Origin: Arcuatula senhousia
Lineage: Eukaryota > Mollusca > Bivalvia > Mytilida > Mytilidae
NCBI GenBank assembly: GCA_963971305.1
Contig: OZ020313.1
Coordinates: forward strand, 24,654,602 to 24,718,601
DNA length: 64,000 nt
Direction of reading: 5' to 3'
Positions 11,304-23,459 of the stretch are shown here, piece by piece. The notes beneath the pieces were generated by a model, which did not search any database, was not told the origin of the DNA, and was given only the letters and a program-made list of their open reading frames with translations. The translations under genes and the position numbers were made by a program. Positions within the stretch are counted from its first letter, which is position 1; the number at the start of each line of letters is the position of its first letter.

Positions 11304-13308
11304 TTTGATTTAAGCACAAAACAGCCCTTCTAAGTGCTTTTGGGTGTCCTGCTTTCAGCCAAATGCCTTTTACATACTACTGGTTGCGTGCCTGCCTAAT
11401 ATTGTGCCTCCGGAAGCTTTTTATATTCTACCGGACGTTTTTTTTATACTGTCGGACGCATTTACCTCGCCGAACGTAGCCGAGCGTTTTTTAGTAGGAC
11501 CCGAAAATGCCAAAGTGACTACAAACGTCTTTTTTTTTAAGTTTAGGTCTGTTATTTTCTATTTACGTCTGTTTGTTAAATTTGTGTCTGTTTTCATGTT
11601 GTTGTGTCTGGTTAACTGAATCGACTGTCTGTCAATTATATCATTTTTTGTCTGTTTTTTTTTGTATTTTCATGTCTGTTTTTGTTTGGTTTTGTATCTG
11701 TTCTCAGTTTCTGTTTTTTATTTTTTTTGGTTAATTTTTGTCCAAATGGCTGCCTGTACATATGCATAGGAACATTGTACATATCGAGTTGATAGAGTGT
11801 CATTTTTAATTACCTCCTGTCGAAAAGAAATTATTTTAAATGTGAGTGCTTGAATTTAATGGACATTGACGATTTTAGTAGACTAATAAAGGATATAATC
11901 AGGTTAAAAAAATAAGAAATGCTTCAAAAATACGTTATGAAATTTATACCATTAATTGAGCAAACCGAAATGTCATTAGATAAATATATTTAAGCTACCA
12001 ACAATCTGCAAAACAAAACCCAGAAGGTCCGACCTGGTAAACCTCACCCGGAGGAGTTCACAAAAGATGAACAAAACTTACCAGGACTCACGTAAACTTG
12101 GTTTTGGTAAGGCTTTAAATAAATATTTTTTGTCCGTTCAAGAATGATAAACAAATTCTGTGTAAAATATGTTTTGTATCGGTTTTCTATTTTTGAAATT
12201 TACCATAAACCATTCTTACGTGAACTCACCTTACTAGGGGTGAATAAAGGAAAACGACGAGGTATTGGGTTGACACGTATGTTTTCTTTTATCCAAACGC
12301 CCATTTCTTTTAATTAAAACAATATTCCATTCCCTTTTGTTGTTATAACATTACTGTAATACGACCATGACTAAAGAAACAACACTTTGAATCAATACCC
12401 TTTACTTAATTATAAAATCTGATACTGAGTTAAGCATTATATGAAATCAATATCTGAGTTTAAGTAAAAAAACAGCAATATCAATGTTAGTTTATCATAG
12501 TTAAATGAACATCAAATAAGGTAAGCATTAAATTTATCTTAGTAATAATTAGAGGTATTATAGCAAGATCTTAAAGGGTGTCGACCGTATGTGCTTATTT
12601 GCTATCGTTGTGACTTGACTAAGGTGTATCAAACGGGTGGCTCGATCATTGATTGAAAGAGAGTTGATATAGCAACAAGTGTCGGAGGTTTCAAGTCATA
12701 AAAATCGTTACAGTTATGACCATAACATACGGAAGACTTTTTTTATAATTAATACGTTATTTTTGTGAAATGCGTGTTCTGTGTCATTTGGGGTAAAATG
12801 CTTTGCTTTCTTGTATTTCTGAGTCTCGATTCAATTTTTGTTTATATTAAGCTATTCATCAGCTTCCACAACCATGACTACGTCGAACACTAAAAACTTA
12901 ATTATACATTCACATTTCAATTCATATCTGACTGTATAATAATAGCAGGCAATCACAGTTTAACCGTTTCCTTCAGGGCTTAAGTTTAGGACCATCCCGT
13001 TTATGAGTTGCATTCTCCGTAAAATTTCAAAAATAATTATTTTCCAAGTAGTAATGCATACCATTAAAGAAAGGGACACAATAATTAAATTATTGTAATG
13101 TTCAGTGACCCCTTATAGTCAATCAAACGTAAAAGGAGCGCTTTCGTGCTTTTGCTTGAGAACCAATAAGGATTGTAAAAAAAATTCTGAAGTGTTTTCA
13201 ATGGCGAGCTTCATTGGATTAAGTTGTCTGCAGACCATTTATGATCTCTTAAACGTCAAATAATTGTTTTGCTTTTTGCTTGAAGACCATAGACGATATA
13301 TAGACACA
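11304..13308. other. Non-coding, T-rich stretches
   Basis: There is T-rich low-complexity sequence at about 11520-11745 with repeated TGTCTGTTTT words. No exon or RNA gene was recognised. Confidence 0.4.
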
Positions 13309-13408
13309 AAGCCTTTCATTGAAGGCTGCTGGCTGTTTTCCATTGTGGATATTTAAAATATACGTTTATAATGTAGGTTGTGTCGCGTACACTTATTCCA
13401 CATCTCAT
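13309..13408 (+). repeat. 3'-terminal fragment of the RT-bearing element
   Basis: GAAGGCTGCTGGCTGTTTTC (13321) through GTGTCGCGTACACTTATTCC and ACATCTCAT (ending about 13408) matches the last ~100 bp of the RT element tail (45760-45850). Confidence 0.7.
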
Positions 13409-13511
13409 TTTCTTCTATCACTTGCTTTTTATAAATGTTAAGCTCATTGTGCTCAGTGCCACACCCCCTTGTGAAAAAGTTGTCAATACCCTTGAGTTAA
13501 TAAACGATAAA

Positions 13512-14030
13512 GAGATGTGGAATAAGTGTAGGCGACATAAAACATTAAAGAAACGGCAATTTAAAATTTAAAAATCACAATGGAAAACAACCAGCAGTCT
13601 TCAACATGACCAGATGTCACTGCTCGCTGTCTTGTATTGGCCCAAGACTAAAAATACAATATACATAAGATTCAAACAAATCCCTAGATTACCAACTAAA
13701 GTCCCATTTTTGGACATAAAACAAAGAACAGATATATAGTTGACAGGGACAAACAAATGCTTTAACAAGGATTCCTGGCACACATAAAATGTTGCGGGGT
13801 TACACTAGTTTTTTTGGGCCCAACCTCCCCCTATTGTTAATCTTGTACATTTAGCACAAAAACACTTTAATATCAAATCGATAAAAGTTCAATTCACCAA
13901 GAGAGAACCCGAGACAAGAGTACTATACGAGAACAACGAGACATAAAGGAACTCTCTTGAGAACACTCGCAGTTACTGACAGCTCGCTAAGAAGCATTTA
14001 TCGAGTGATGTAAAAAATTCAATTTTATCG
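13512..14030 (-). repeat. Inverted 3'-tail copy of the RT-bearing element
   Basis: This is the reverse complement of about 45345-45850. It starts GAGATGTGGAATAAGTGTA, then has CAGCAGTCTTCAACATGACC, GCGGGGTTACACTAG, GGCCCAACCTCCCCCTATTG and GGAACTCTCTTGAGAACACT. It faces the short + copy at 13309-13408, so the two 3' ends point at each other across about 100 bp. Confidence 0.7.
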
Positions 14031-14347
14031 ATTCTAAATCCAAGAAGTCACTTGTGAAGTTTTATTTGCATAAATATATTTTACCCTCCTTTGAGCCTCT
14101 ATTTACATTTTATTAACTCAATTTGTTTTTCTATTATAAACACGGCGGTTGCAATCTTACAACCTGTTAAAATTAATAACTATCAGTTATAAAAGTAAGA
14201 TTGAGAATGATTTCGGAATGCATTAACATTTTATAAGTATTTACAATTCTGTTGTTTTTTATGATACGGTGAAAATTTCCATACGAAACTCGGTAAGTTA
14301 AATTACACCCGTTTTAAAAACTTGAGATACTGTTAGGCACAAAAAAA

Positions 14348-14517
14348 AGTACTGCCAAACACTACTGCATCCCAAATATTGTCTTGACAAAGTAATGCCA
14401 AATACTACTGCATCCCAAATATTGTCTTGACAAAGTAATGCCAAACACTACTGCATCCCAAATATTGTCTTGACAAAGTAATGCCAAATACTACTGCATC
14501 CCAAATATTGTCTTGAC
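14348..14517. repeat. Tandem array, 43-bp unit, four copies
   Basis: Four near-identical units start AGTA at 14348, 14391, 14434 and 14477. Units carry GCCAAA(C/T)ACTACTGCATCC then CAAATATTGTCTTGAC. Copies 1 and 3 have AAACACTAC; copies 2 and 4 have AAATACTAC. That alternation suggests duplication of an 86-bp dimer. Confidence 0.9.
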
Positions 14518-14869
14518 CAGCCAGCTAGTATACTGGACACATTGAAGAGGGTCGGGAAGACCTTTTCCGGGACCCCGGAATTGGCCATATTATTTAACGG
14601 GAAAAGCGACTAGCAGGACACGGGAAGCTGCATTTTATTTTTCGGGATGCGGGATCGGTAGTTTTTATTATCCGGGAAAATTGGATTATGAAATTATTTT
14701 GACGGGAATTCGGGACGGGACCCCCTCCTCCCCACCCCCATTGAATGATGCTGGCTGCTATTTCTAAATGGTGAATGCGTAAATGGGTAACATGACATTT
14801 TCAGTCGTTTTGATATATCGTCACTGGTGAGTCTTGAATAAACAAAATTAATTGTTGTATATGTGATCA
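14518..14869. other. Non-coding, nothing recognised
   Basis: Contains CGGGA-rich words (14555-14720) in degenerate repetition but no definable gene or element boundary. Confidence 0.35.
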
Positions 14870-15160
14870 TTAGGGTTGCTGGTGGAGTCTTACCGTTTAC
14901 GGACTCAACACATTTGTAAGCAATGCTGTGTAAATTTCTATATTGTCAAAACGCTGTCTCTTTTTTCCTCGGGCATATGTTGTTCTTAGTCGTAGTTGCA
15001 AATCTTGGTTTTATTGTTCTATGCTTTTCATATTCATATGATGCTTGGCATTTAATTACAATCCTTTTTGTAGAACGCAGCTTTATGGGGCTTAAAGAGA
15101 CAAAACCCGCGTACCAAAATCATGCAATTGCCAGGAACTTTGAAAATTGTTGTAATTTTT
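14870..15160 (+). repeat. Dispersed repeat, copy 1 (TTATTGTTCTATGCT family)
   Basis: This aligns by eye with 36590-36770. Shared words are TTATTGTTCTATGCT, TTCATA-TCATA, TTGGCATTT, GTAGA(A/G)CGC and GGAACTTTG. The second copy also carries GACGAAACGTGCGTCAGGCG. It is non-coding; the family is unknown to me. Confidence 0.5.
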
Positions 15161-16262
15161 TATTTCCTTAATAAGGCTCAATGCTGAGTACATACAACTC
15201 AAACTTGAAAAGCTCTCTATACATGTATACCCGATATATATATATAACTTATAGTACCCTAAAATTGGTTTCCGTAAACTTGTATTTCCATAATGTTCAA
15301 GTAATGAAACTTTGTGTAAGGCTTAAATTGTGGGTGATAAAATCATTTAGAATGTAACAGGTTCTTTCTTGCGGGCGGCGGGTCAAGGGAAAGAGGCGAG
15401 AGGAGAAAATAATGTGCTAGAATCTGTGGGAAGAATACACAAAGCAGAGGAGAATTTCTTTCATTACTTGATTCTGACAATCACATAATGTATGTACATA
15501 AAATCTATATACGTTTGCACCAGAAGACAGAAAGAATCTAATAAAGAGTAAGAATATGTCTTTTGCCTCAATATTTATACAAACTAATGACTACGCTTGA
15601 AAAGGCATGTCAATTTGAAAAATCAAATAAACCTTTTATCTGCCAAGTTTTAAAAGGTTGAAGGGTAAATATTTGACGAAATGAATCTGGGTGAGAAATT
15701 TGAAATTTAAACTTGGAAATTAACAGTTAAGAAAGTCCACGTGAGAAAGTCCCCTTTTGTCACTTGTTTGAACAAACTCGGGAAAGTCAAATCGTCAATT
15801 TGCTTCCGGAAGTTGATAATGGACGACATCATGCCACTGTGACGTCAACAAAAGTTAATGAAATCAACCTGTGAGGTATGATCTTTTCAAAAACATCATT
15901 ATCCTCCATGTTTAAGTTTAAGTTTTTTTTAAGTTAAGTTTAAACATATTTATTTATCCTGGATAGGGAAACAAGCTTTATATTCTGAAACCTAAGGTTT
16001 AACTCCCTCCATCGTAGTTTTGCCCTTAGCTATATATATTTGGATTTCGTTTGGTTTTATGCATTTTGAACATCTTTTAAATTGTTGATTTCCTTTGTTT
16101 GGGTTCTAGTGCTGCTGATGATGAATGATTTTTCGAAATGGCCATACAGCTCATAAAAATTAATTGCAGTTGGAGTTAACATATTTGTTGTGGTCTCATG
16201 TTCATTTACTCCATATACTTTCATAAATTATTCATGCTAATTTTAACCCTCTCCAGCTTGCA
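15161..16262. other. Non-coding, nothing recognised
   Basis: Includes a TTTAAGTTTAAG-type simple stretch near 15908-15950. No gene was seen. Confidence 0.4.
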
Positions 16263-16530
16263 GTGTGCAAGTGTAGCTTTTGTGGCTTACCCCGTCGAGC
16301 CTTAACTCTTATCAAACTCTACAAATATAGTACATGGGTTATGACTCTCCACATACACGGGACAATCCTTTTTCGTCCCCCCGAAGGGCTACCATCGTTC
16401 CTAGAGACCATCCTCGCAATAGTGGCAAATGAGCAGGAAATTAGTTCCTGAATTTTTTAACCCTAGCTGACGAGGATCGTACCGCACGGTGGTGTAGTAG
16501 TCCGTGCGATTAAACACTACACCACCGGCT
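16263..16530. repeat. Dispersed repeat with CCGAAGG motif and competing hairpins
   Basis: ACACGGG-CAA-TTCGTCCCCCCGAAGGGCTA through CCTCGCAATAG is similar to 22075-22150. Immediately downstream, 16483-16489 can pair with 16502-16508 (CGCACGG/CCGTGCG) or 16487-16498 with 16516-16527 (CGGTGGTGTAGT and complement). It looks like a mobile-element remnant. An open frame crosses it but has no recognised domain. Confidence 0.4.
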
Positions 16531-16698
16531 CTCTAGTTTGACAGTTTCAAAACGCTCGACGGTTGATCTATTTAGTTGTGTGCATTCGTCCGATTTTTGC
16601 TTTTCAAAATTTTTTAAAAATGGCCCAAAATTTGTCAAAAATCGTACATAATTCGTTTGATTTAACATCCTGTTTTTCGTCAATGTCAGAAGATTTTC

Positions 16699-17511
16699 TA
16701 TGGAACGCCAAATTAACATATATATTCAATTAATTGTACCAATCTTCAAATAATTGAAGATATCTTCAATCATTTGAAGATATCTTCAAATAAATTGAAG
16801 ATATCTTCAAATAAATTGCAGATATCTTCAATACAATTGGACCTATCTTCAAATAATTAAAGATATCTTCATATCAATTGAACCTATCTTCAAATGAATT
16901 ATACCTAGGTGCAATTTAATTGCACCTAGGCATAATTCAATTGTACCTATCTTCAATTGAATTGAAGATATCTTTAATTCACTTGAAGATAGGTCTAATT
17001 CCAACATATCCATAATTCATTTGGAGATATCTCCAATTCATTTGAAGATATCTTCAATTCATTTGAAGATATCTTCAATTCATTTGAAGATATCTTCAAT
17101 TCATTTGAAGATATCTTCAATTCAATTAAACTTCAATTGAATTATACCTATCTTCAATTCAATTATAGATATAGAGACAATTGAATTGAAGATAGGTTTA
17201 ATTCAATTGAAGATAGGTTCAATTCGATTGAAGATAGGTTCAATTCAATTGAAGATAGGTACAATTGAATTGAAGATAGGTACAATTGAATTGAAGATAT
17301 CTTTAATTGTGCTGAATTGTACCTAGGTACAATTGAATTGAAGATAGGTATGATTGAATTGAAGATATTAATAATTGAATTGAAGATAGGTATAATTCAA
17401 TTGAAGATAGGTATAATTCAATTGAAGATAGGTATAATTCAATTGAACATATCTTCAATTATTTGAAGATAGGTACAATTAATTGAATATATGTTAATTT
17501 GGCGTTCCATA
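16699..17511. mobile_element. 813-bp foldback element of palindromic ~20-bp repeats
   Basis: The ends are inverted repeats beginning TATGGAACGCCAAATTAACA, about 40 bp long (16699-16738 and the complement at 17470-17511). ATTTTC flanks both sides (16693-16698 and 17512-17517), a 6-bp target-duplication candidate. The interior is built from a 19-21-bp unit centred on the self-complementary GAAGATATCTTC or GAAGATAGGT with AATTCAATT spacers, so much of the element can pair with itself. It has no coding capacity. Confidence 0.8.
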
Positions 17512-17749
17512 ATTTTCTTGAATTTGATACAAGTTTGCTCATTCACTGCTTCAACTTCTTATTAGTCATGAAGGGGGCCAAATACAGGCCTTACTGTACC
17601 TACCTTGTCCTTTGAAATTCTATTATTCCACTCAGATTTATCAAAAATGAAACCTTCTAAATTTGCAATTGACATTAACTTAAAACACAATCTATATTCA
17701 TAAAATAATAACCAAAATGACATTTTCTGAGTTGATCTTTTATATCATA

Positions 17750-19207
17750 AGCTGGGGGGGGGCTGGAAATTTTTCGCAGATATAGCTTTCCAGATATTGA
17801 CCCCCCCATTTAAATCCGAAATTTTTTTTGACCCCCCCAAAGACAGCTCAAATTTTTTTTTGACCCCCCCCCCCAATCTCCACAACAAAATCTTAAGATA
17901 TGTATTAGTTATATTTTACAAAAACGTTAATCACAATTGACTACATTGTGATTATGTATATTAATATAAGTAACAGTCTATGTAAGAAGTTGGACAAAAT
18001 TCATAGATGTGGTGGCACACGAAGGAAAACACAAACTTTTGATCATGAAAGTTTAATAAATTAAATTATCTGAGTTAAACCATTTTGGTATATTAAAGTT
18101 CCTGAACTTCTGCCTTTTAAATATTGAATTGTTTGAAATTCAGTTGAATTCTTATAACAGTTTTCACATGTCACAGGGGCTTGAATTTTCGTCATTTATA
18201 TAAACTATTATGTCAACTATCAAAAAATATCGACCCCTTACTTTATGAAACCAACATCAAAGGTTGGTTTTAGAGAGTAGGGGGTTGATATTTGGCCGCA
18301 TTTCACGGAGTGAAAATTCGGGTGATAAAATGGCGGGCGGTGAAAATTTTTTCATTACATTCTTCTCCGCAACTACTTTATCATAACCCCTTAATATTTG
18401 GTATACAGTATCAACATGGGTCCTAAAATGCTAGATTCGATTTCAGGTCTGTCGCCCACCTACTTCCTGTTTAACGAAATTTTTTACTTTGACAATTTTT
18501 TAAAAAAGATGATATAAATGACCAAACTTCAAGCCCCTGTGTTCCATATAGGATGTATTCTTGCCATTTTTTTCCTATGGATAATCGGTAAAATTTTGCA
18601 CCAAAAGGAAGTTAACACTTATTCAAATGTAAAACCTAGTTAGAATGACGTTTTGGTATCAAAATGAATGCATCTGAGCCAAAAAACCTCACCAAAAATC
18701 CAAACCCATCAAAAATCTATAAATATAGCTCGCATGATCAATGATTCTGGCCTGGGGGGGTTACTCTGGTATTTTATGACGCGGTGTGCATTTTGTAGAT
18801 TTTAATCCGTAACCGAATCTATCTTATACTTTGGAACCCGCTTCATCAGTGGCTATCTCAAAGATCCATAACCTTGGACAATACACCCCTCCACATGAGA
18901 TTAGATAAGAAGTACAGACCAGAAGATTATAACACTATGTGGTAATAGATTAATTAATTTACTTATCACTGTCCAGATGTTTATATTTGATCATATATTT
19001 AGGCACTGTGATTTATTCTTAACAAATATTAAACATGTTAAATCTGGGAATTCTTCATGAAATACTGAGAATACATTTTTGATAGTAAAATTGGCAGCAT
19101 GTAATTTTGACCCCCCCTAAATTAGACTGGAGAAAAAATGACCCCCCCCAATCGAGACATACAAATTTTTTTGACCCCCCCCCTAAAATTTTCCAGCCCC
19201 CCCAGCT
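17750..19207. mobile_element. 1.46-kb element with G-tract/C-tract inverted ends
   Basis: The left end AGCTGGGGGGGGGCTGGAAA and TTTT (17750-17774) is matched in inverse by AAAATTTTCC and AGCCCCCCCAGCT at 19185-19207. Inside both ends are GACCCCCCC tracts separated by about 30 bp (17810-17875 and 19110-19180). The interior is AT-rich and non-coding. A clear target duplication was not found. Confidence 0.65.
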
Positions 19208-19600
19208 GATAAATAATGACCGTTCCCTAACACCAGTTTTCCTCATCTGCATGAATGTTCATAATCCATAAAAAATCTTCTTAACAAACTCTTTCTCTAT
19301 CCATTACAGTAAACCTTCTGTACTGTTTAACAAAAAACAGATGCTCGCCACTGTTTAGCGCAAGGAGGCCTCCATCCCATGTCACAATTTAGTGCTTCAT
19401 TTGGGATATATTTCCTTGTACTGCAAATGGTTTGTCGATATCTTCGATGTTAGATTTAGCTTTCCTGTTCATGTTTGTGTGTTTTTGTTTTTGTTTTGAG
19501 TACATTTCGTTCAAAACTTTTGGCTTTTGACCTCCAATGCTGCTGGTGAGAGGTTATTCCTTAAAATACATATATACATCATAAACAAATTACCCGTTTT
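19208..19600. other. Non-coding, nothing recognised
   Basis: No supportable feature between the flanking repeat elements. Confidence 0.4.
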
Positions 19601-19602
19601 TA

Positions 19603-20039
19603 TACCCCGCCACACGAAGTGGCAGGGTATTATGTTATACCCATAGTTTTTTTCGGTGTCTGTCCGTCCGTCCGTCCGTCTGTCCGTCCCCTGAAGGTTT
19701 CCGACCAATAACTTGAAAAAGCGTCAAAGGATTTAAATGATATTTTGCACAGCTGTTTAGTACAATAAAATACAGGTCAAGATCGATTACATGCCATATA
19801 TAAATGATCTAAAAAATAATTTTCGAGATAGGCCACTTTGAAAAATTTCATGAAATTTTGAGTTTCCGACCAATAACTTAAAAACGCGTCAAGGGATTCA
19901 AATGATATTTTGTACAGCTATTGAGTACAATAAAATACAGGTCAAGTTCAATTTCCAGCATGATCCAAAAACAGTTTTTGAGATAGGCCACTTTGAAATC
20001 AAATTTTATGAACTTTTGATATTATAACGTGGCGGGGTA
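19603..20039 (+). mobile_element. Helitron-like composite, subfamily e (TACCCCGCCAC terminus)
   Basis: TTTTTA precedes the hairpin TACCCCGCCAC/GTGGCAGGGTA (19603-19629). A TCCGTCCGTCCGTCC microsatellite (about 19660-19690) follows, then two core units of about 150 bp that both start TTTCCGACCAATAACTT (about 19699 and 19863). The 3' inverse terminus GTGGCGGGGTA is at 20029-20039. No coding sequence is present. Confidence 0.75.
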
Positions 20040-20311
20040 TCATTAAATGTCCCATTACATGCCATATTTTTTATGTTCTTTTTGGCAACCCCAATGAAAA
20101 ATCTGATAGCTCTTTGTACTGGACAAGAGAAAGCTCGGGTCCGTCTCAAATGGAAGAGCCATTATAAATTACTGGTCAAACCAGGCTATATTAACGTTTT
20201 GTGAAGGTTTAGTGCTGGAAACCACCATGAGCAATTAATAAACTAAGTGCTGATTTGCTGATTTGGCGACTATTAAAGCCATTTCATTATAATCTAGATG
20301 TACCTAAGTAT

Positions 20312-20805
20312 TGTCCCGTGCGTGGCCCGGGTGATGAATAGGCCCGCAGCAGAGCCTAGCTTGTCGTAAGAGGCGACTAAGGGTCTTGGGATTCTGACGT
20401 CGGATCAGTGCTCAGCCCACAGAGCGACCAAGTGTGTACCCTAGGTGGCTGAATAGGGTGGCCCTCGTCCGCGGGGGTTGTCAGGTCTATAATACGGAAA
20501 CCCTGACCGCCGACCATAGTGGGCCAACGTGTGTGGAGAGTGCCACGCTCCATGCACGTAAAAGACCCCTTTGTGGACCGCCAAGTAGTGCACCACATAG
20601 GCTAAATTTTCCGCCCCAACCCACCTCTCCCCTTTTTCCTGTGGTTCTTCAAAATTTACCGGTCCTTTGTTTCCCAACCCATCCCCATATTTCATTTATC
20701 ATCATCATTTCATGTTCAATTTATCATCCTTTTCATGTTCATCGCCTGTAAATAACCTATATAGCGTTGCACGGGCGTAAAACACCAACTCACTCACTCA
20801 CTCAC
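20312..20805 (+). mobile_element. SINE-like dispersed repeat, copy 1
   Basis: This unit of about 490 bp starts GTCCCGTGCG and is GC-richer than its surroundings. It includes CTAAGGGTCTTG, GTGCTCAGCCCA, GAGCGACCAAGTGTGTACCC, TGGACCG-CAAGTAGTGCA and CTCCCCTTTTTC-TGTGG. It ends GGGCGTAAAACACCAACTCA followed by (CTCA)n. A near-complete second copy lies at 25745-26205 and a fragment at 34156-34240. The size and short-repeat tail suggest a SINE, but I could not find a convincing pol III A/B box. Open frames on either strand here reflect GC content, not genes. Confidence 0.65.
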
Positions 20806-21281
20806 ATTGATATTTTGATACTATCTCAATACATTCACTACCAAATATAGAAACATTTTTAGTCTGCGGCACAGATGGGTTTTCTATAATGAGCATATTT
20901 TGTATTAATTCTTATAACAACAATTTTTCAAAACATTCAACGTTAACTGTTAATTAAGTCTTTCTCGTTTTCTGCAAATAATACCATATTATCATCTGCA
21001 TATAACATAAAGCAATATCTGTATCCAAACGTTTATACTTGAAGCAAGGTAACCGTGATTTTGGTTTTTATGAATGCGACTAAATTATATGGCATACCCC
21101 GATTAAATTTTTTTAAGCCAAGGGTTTTGATTCAACGTCTGCTCCCTCAGTCTTTGTATACGGACGATGCTCGATTACACAGATGCTCGTTTGTTTCGCT
21201 GATTTTCAAGCCTTAAGTATCGGACTTGTTCTTTACTTTAAGCCAGGCGTGCGTGCGTTCGATCGCATAATAAACGCGTGG
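20806..21281. other. Non-coding, nothing recognised
   Basis: No gene or repeat end identified. Confidence 0.4.
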
Positions 21282-21418
21282 AGGACTGACCATTCAACTT
21301 TAAAGAGGGTTCTGGATCTGATTTTGATGACAAAAATATTTTGGCTGCAAAGGTGAAGAAAAAAAATTCTGGTCATAACAAAAATATCAAGCCCCCTTCA
21401 AGTTAAATGGTCGGTCTC
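21282..21418. mobile_element. TTA-type MITE, copy 1 (GGACTGACC family)
   Basis: The left end is AGGACTGACCATTCAACTT. The right end is CAAGTTAAATGGTCGGTCTCT, its inverse. The centre holds AAAAATATTTTGGC, also found in the other copies. TTA follows the right end. Relatives lie at 41774-41958, 48135-48300, 49185-49253 and 62296-62460. Confidence 0.65.
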
Positions 21419-21979
21419 TTACGCTTATCTTTAATAACTTATAAGGAGCTAATATTGTCTGTTGACTGTTTAAAAATAAATCTTTCCTTTACGTTCAACA
21501 AAAATGTTCATGTTATGTTTTTCAGTAATTAACTTCAATTATCTCAGTTAAGTCTAAGATATGCAGGGTATTTTCTTTTGAAATGGTATTTATTAAAATC
21601 ATACTCTAAATACAAATATTTTTGTTTAAAATTCACGCTTGAACTATTTTAAGAATTTTAAAAGTCTGTCCTTGTATCATTAATTTTAAATGGACGAACT
21701 TCAAGTAACATATTTTGGTTAAAGCATATTATTATTTTGGTGTTAAGGCTGATCATGAATTGGACGTGAAATAGCTAAAACCAGTAAGTTTTCACTTTTA
21801 TCTTCATAATACCTCTGATTAGAAAAAAAGAGGGATGTTCAGCGGTTCCATATAGAGCCGTCACTCTCTTAATTCGCCTACACCTCAGCTATTATATGTA
21901 AGTTGTACATATTTTTAGTTTAAACTTTATTTTAAGTATAGATTTGAAAACCAGCAAAGTTCCTTTCTAGTCCGAAGTT
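21419..21979. other. Non-coding, nothing recognised
   Basis: No gene or repeat boundary was seen in this AT-rich stretch. Confidence 0.4.
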
Positions 21980-22170
21980 TTCGATTATGACTTTTGAAGC
22001 GGTTCCAATTGAGGCTTCTCTTATTGAATTCTACAAAGAGATATTTAACATTCATGGGGAATTTCTCGTCCCACACACGGGGCAACGATTATTTGTCCCT
22101 TCCGAAGGACAAGAGAGCTGGTACCCTTTCTTGAGTCTAACCTCGCAAATTGCGTCAAGAGAGAGTTAGG
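21980..22170. repeat. Dispersed repeat related to 16263-16530
   Basis: Shares ACACGGGGCAACGATT, the TTCCGAAGGAC-type block and CCTCGCAAATTG with 16340-16430. It is non-coding as far as can be judged. Confidence 0.35.
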
Positions 22171-23459
22171 GATTCGTTCAGGAAATTTTCACTCCTAGTT
22201 AGGCTTAGTATTAAAAGACCGTCGCACTACCTATTTATCTGTATTTCTATTTGAAACAACTTCTGATTTCAAGATCTTTTGTCTTAAACCTAGATATTTA
22301 TCTAATAAAAAATATTTTGCTATTAAAGACGTAACATTATAGATTTTGTCAAAGATAAGTTAATGTATGATTTAATTATTTACATATTCTCGAGAAATTT
22401 AAAATTCTTCCCTGTTTTGATCGTATTCAGTTACTACTGATACAAAATGGAATAAAGTAATCTAACCTAAACGACAAAGAATTTATTTATGATATTGTGA
22501 CAGACATAACGTTTTGCGTGGACATTATGTAGTTTTGGTTGGATTTCGCTGTGATAGTTTGCAGGTATGTCTGGTTTTTAGATTTTCTATATTCATTGTA
22601 ACATTTTACTGCACAGCTAAAGATTTACATTTGAAGTGGTAAACTTTTCACTTATTCTTACGGGAAATAGTTAGTTTAAATATTGAATTTACCTTAAGTT
22701 CCTTGTATTTTTAAGATATATTTGCATAAAACTACACCAGAAAAATGCTAATTGGTCGTATCTCTACCCGTATTTTGCATTTGAGTAAAAACTAAAATAG
22801 ACGGACTTGTTGATTTTTTTAATCATTATTTTTTTTGCTGAGTGTGTGCGGGTTTTTTCTTTTTTGTGTGTTTTTGTTTGTTTTTTGTTTGTTTGTTTTT
22901 GTTGTAAACTAATTTGGTGAATTATATAAGAGGAACATAACCTACTAATGGAGCTAAACAGCCTTGAACACGTGTATTTCCTTTCTCTTGTAAGCGTTGA
23001 TATTCACGTACAAGCATGACAAACTCAAAACAAAATTTTAATTGTACATAAAAGCCCCGCTAAAACTGTCGACAGTAGTAGGGCTTATTGCGCTAAAACT
23101 GTCGACATTGGCAGATTCAGAGAGGGAGGGTTCGTTGATAGCCCCTACCCCTTTTCCTAAAAAAAACGGGCTTCTCGGACTAAACCCACAGAAATATCAC
23201 ATGAATACAATACGTTTACATTAAATAGATCTATGCCTTGATAGAAGAAATTGTTTTGCAAGTTTCCTATTACAATTAAACTGCTATGAAAAATAGGATT
23301 CTTCGAACCATGAAAAGATAAAGATGTAATATCTCTTTATGCCTTGATCATATCAATCTCTTACAATACTGCATTCAATTATAAAAATTCAAAAAACGCG
23401 GAAAAGTCTCCAAAGGTGTATTTTGTTAATGACATGTTTGGAAATTAATAGGATACGTG
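22171..23459. other. Non-coding, T/G low complexity
   Basis: TTTG/TTTTG simple sequence at about 22835-22905. CTAAAACTGTCGACA occurs twice (23060 and 23093). No gene was seen. Confidence 0.4.

Noticed and set aside
20377..20751. Overlapping 73-105-codon frames on both strands
   Set aside because: They fall in the GC-richer SINE-like repeat, with no conserved protein motif.
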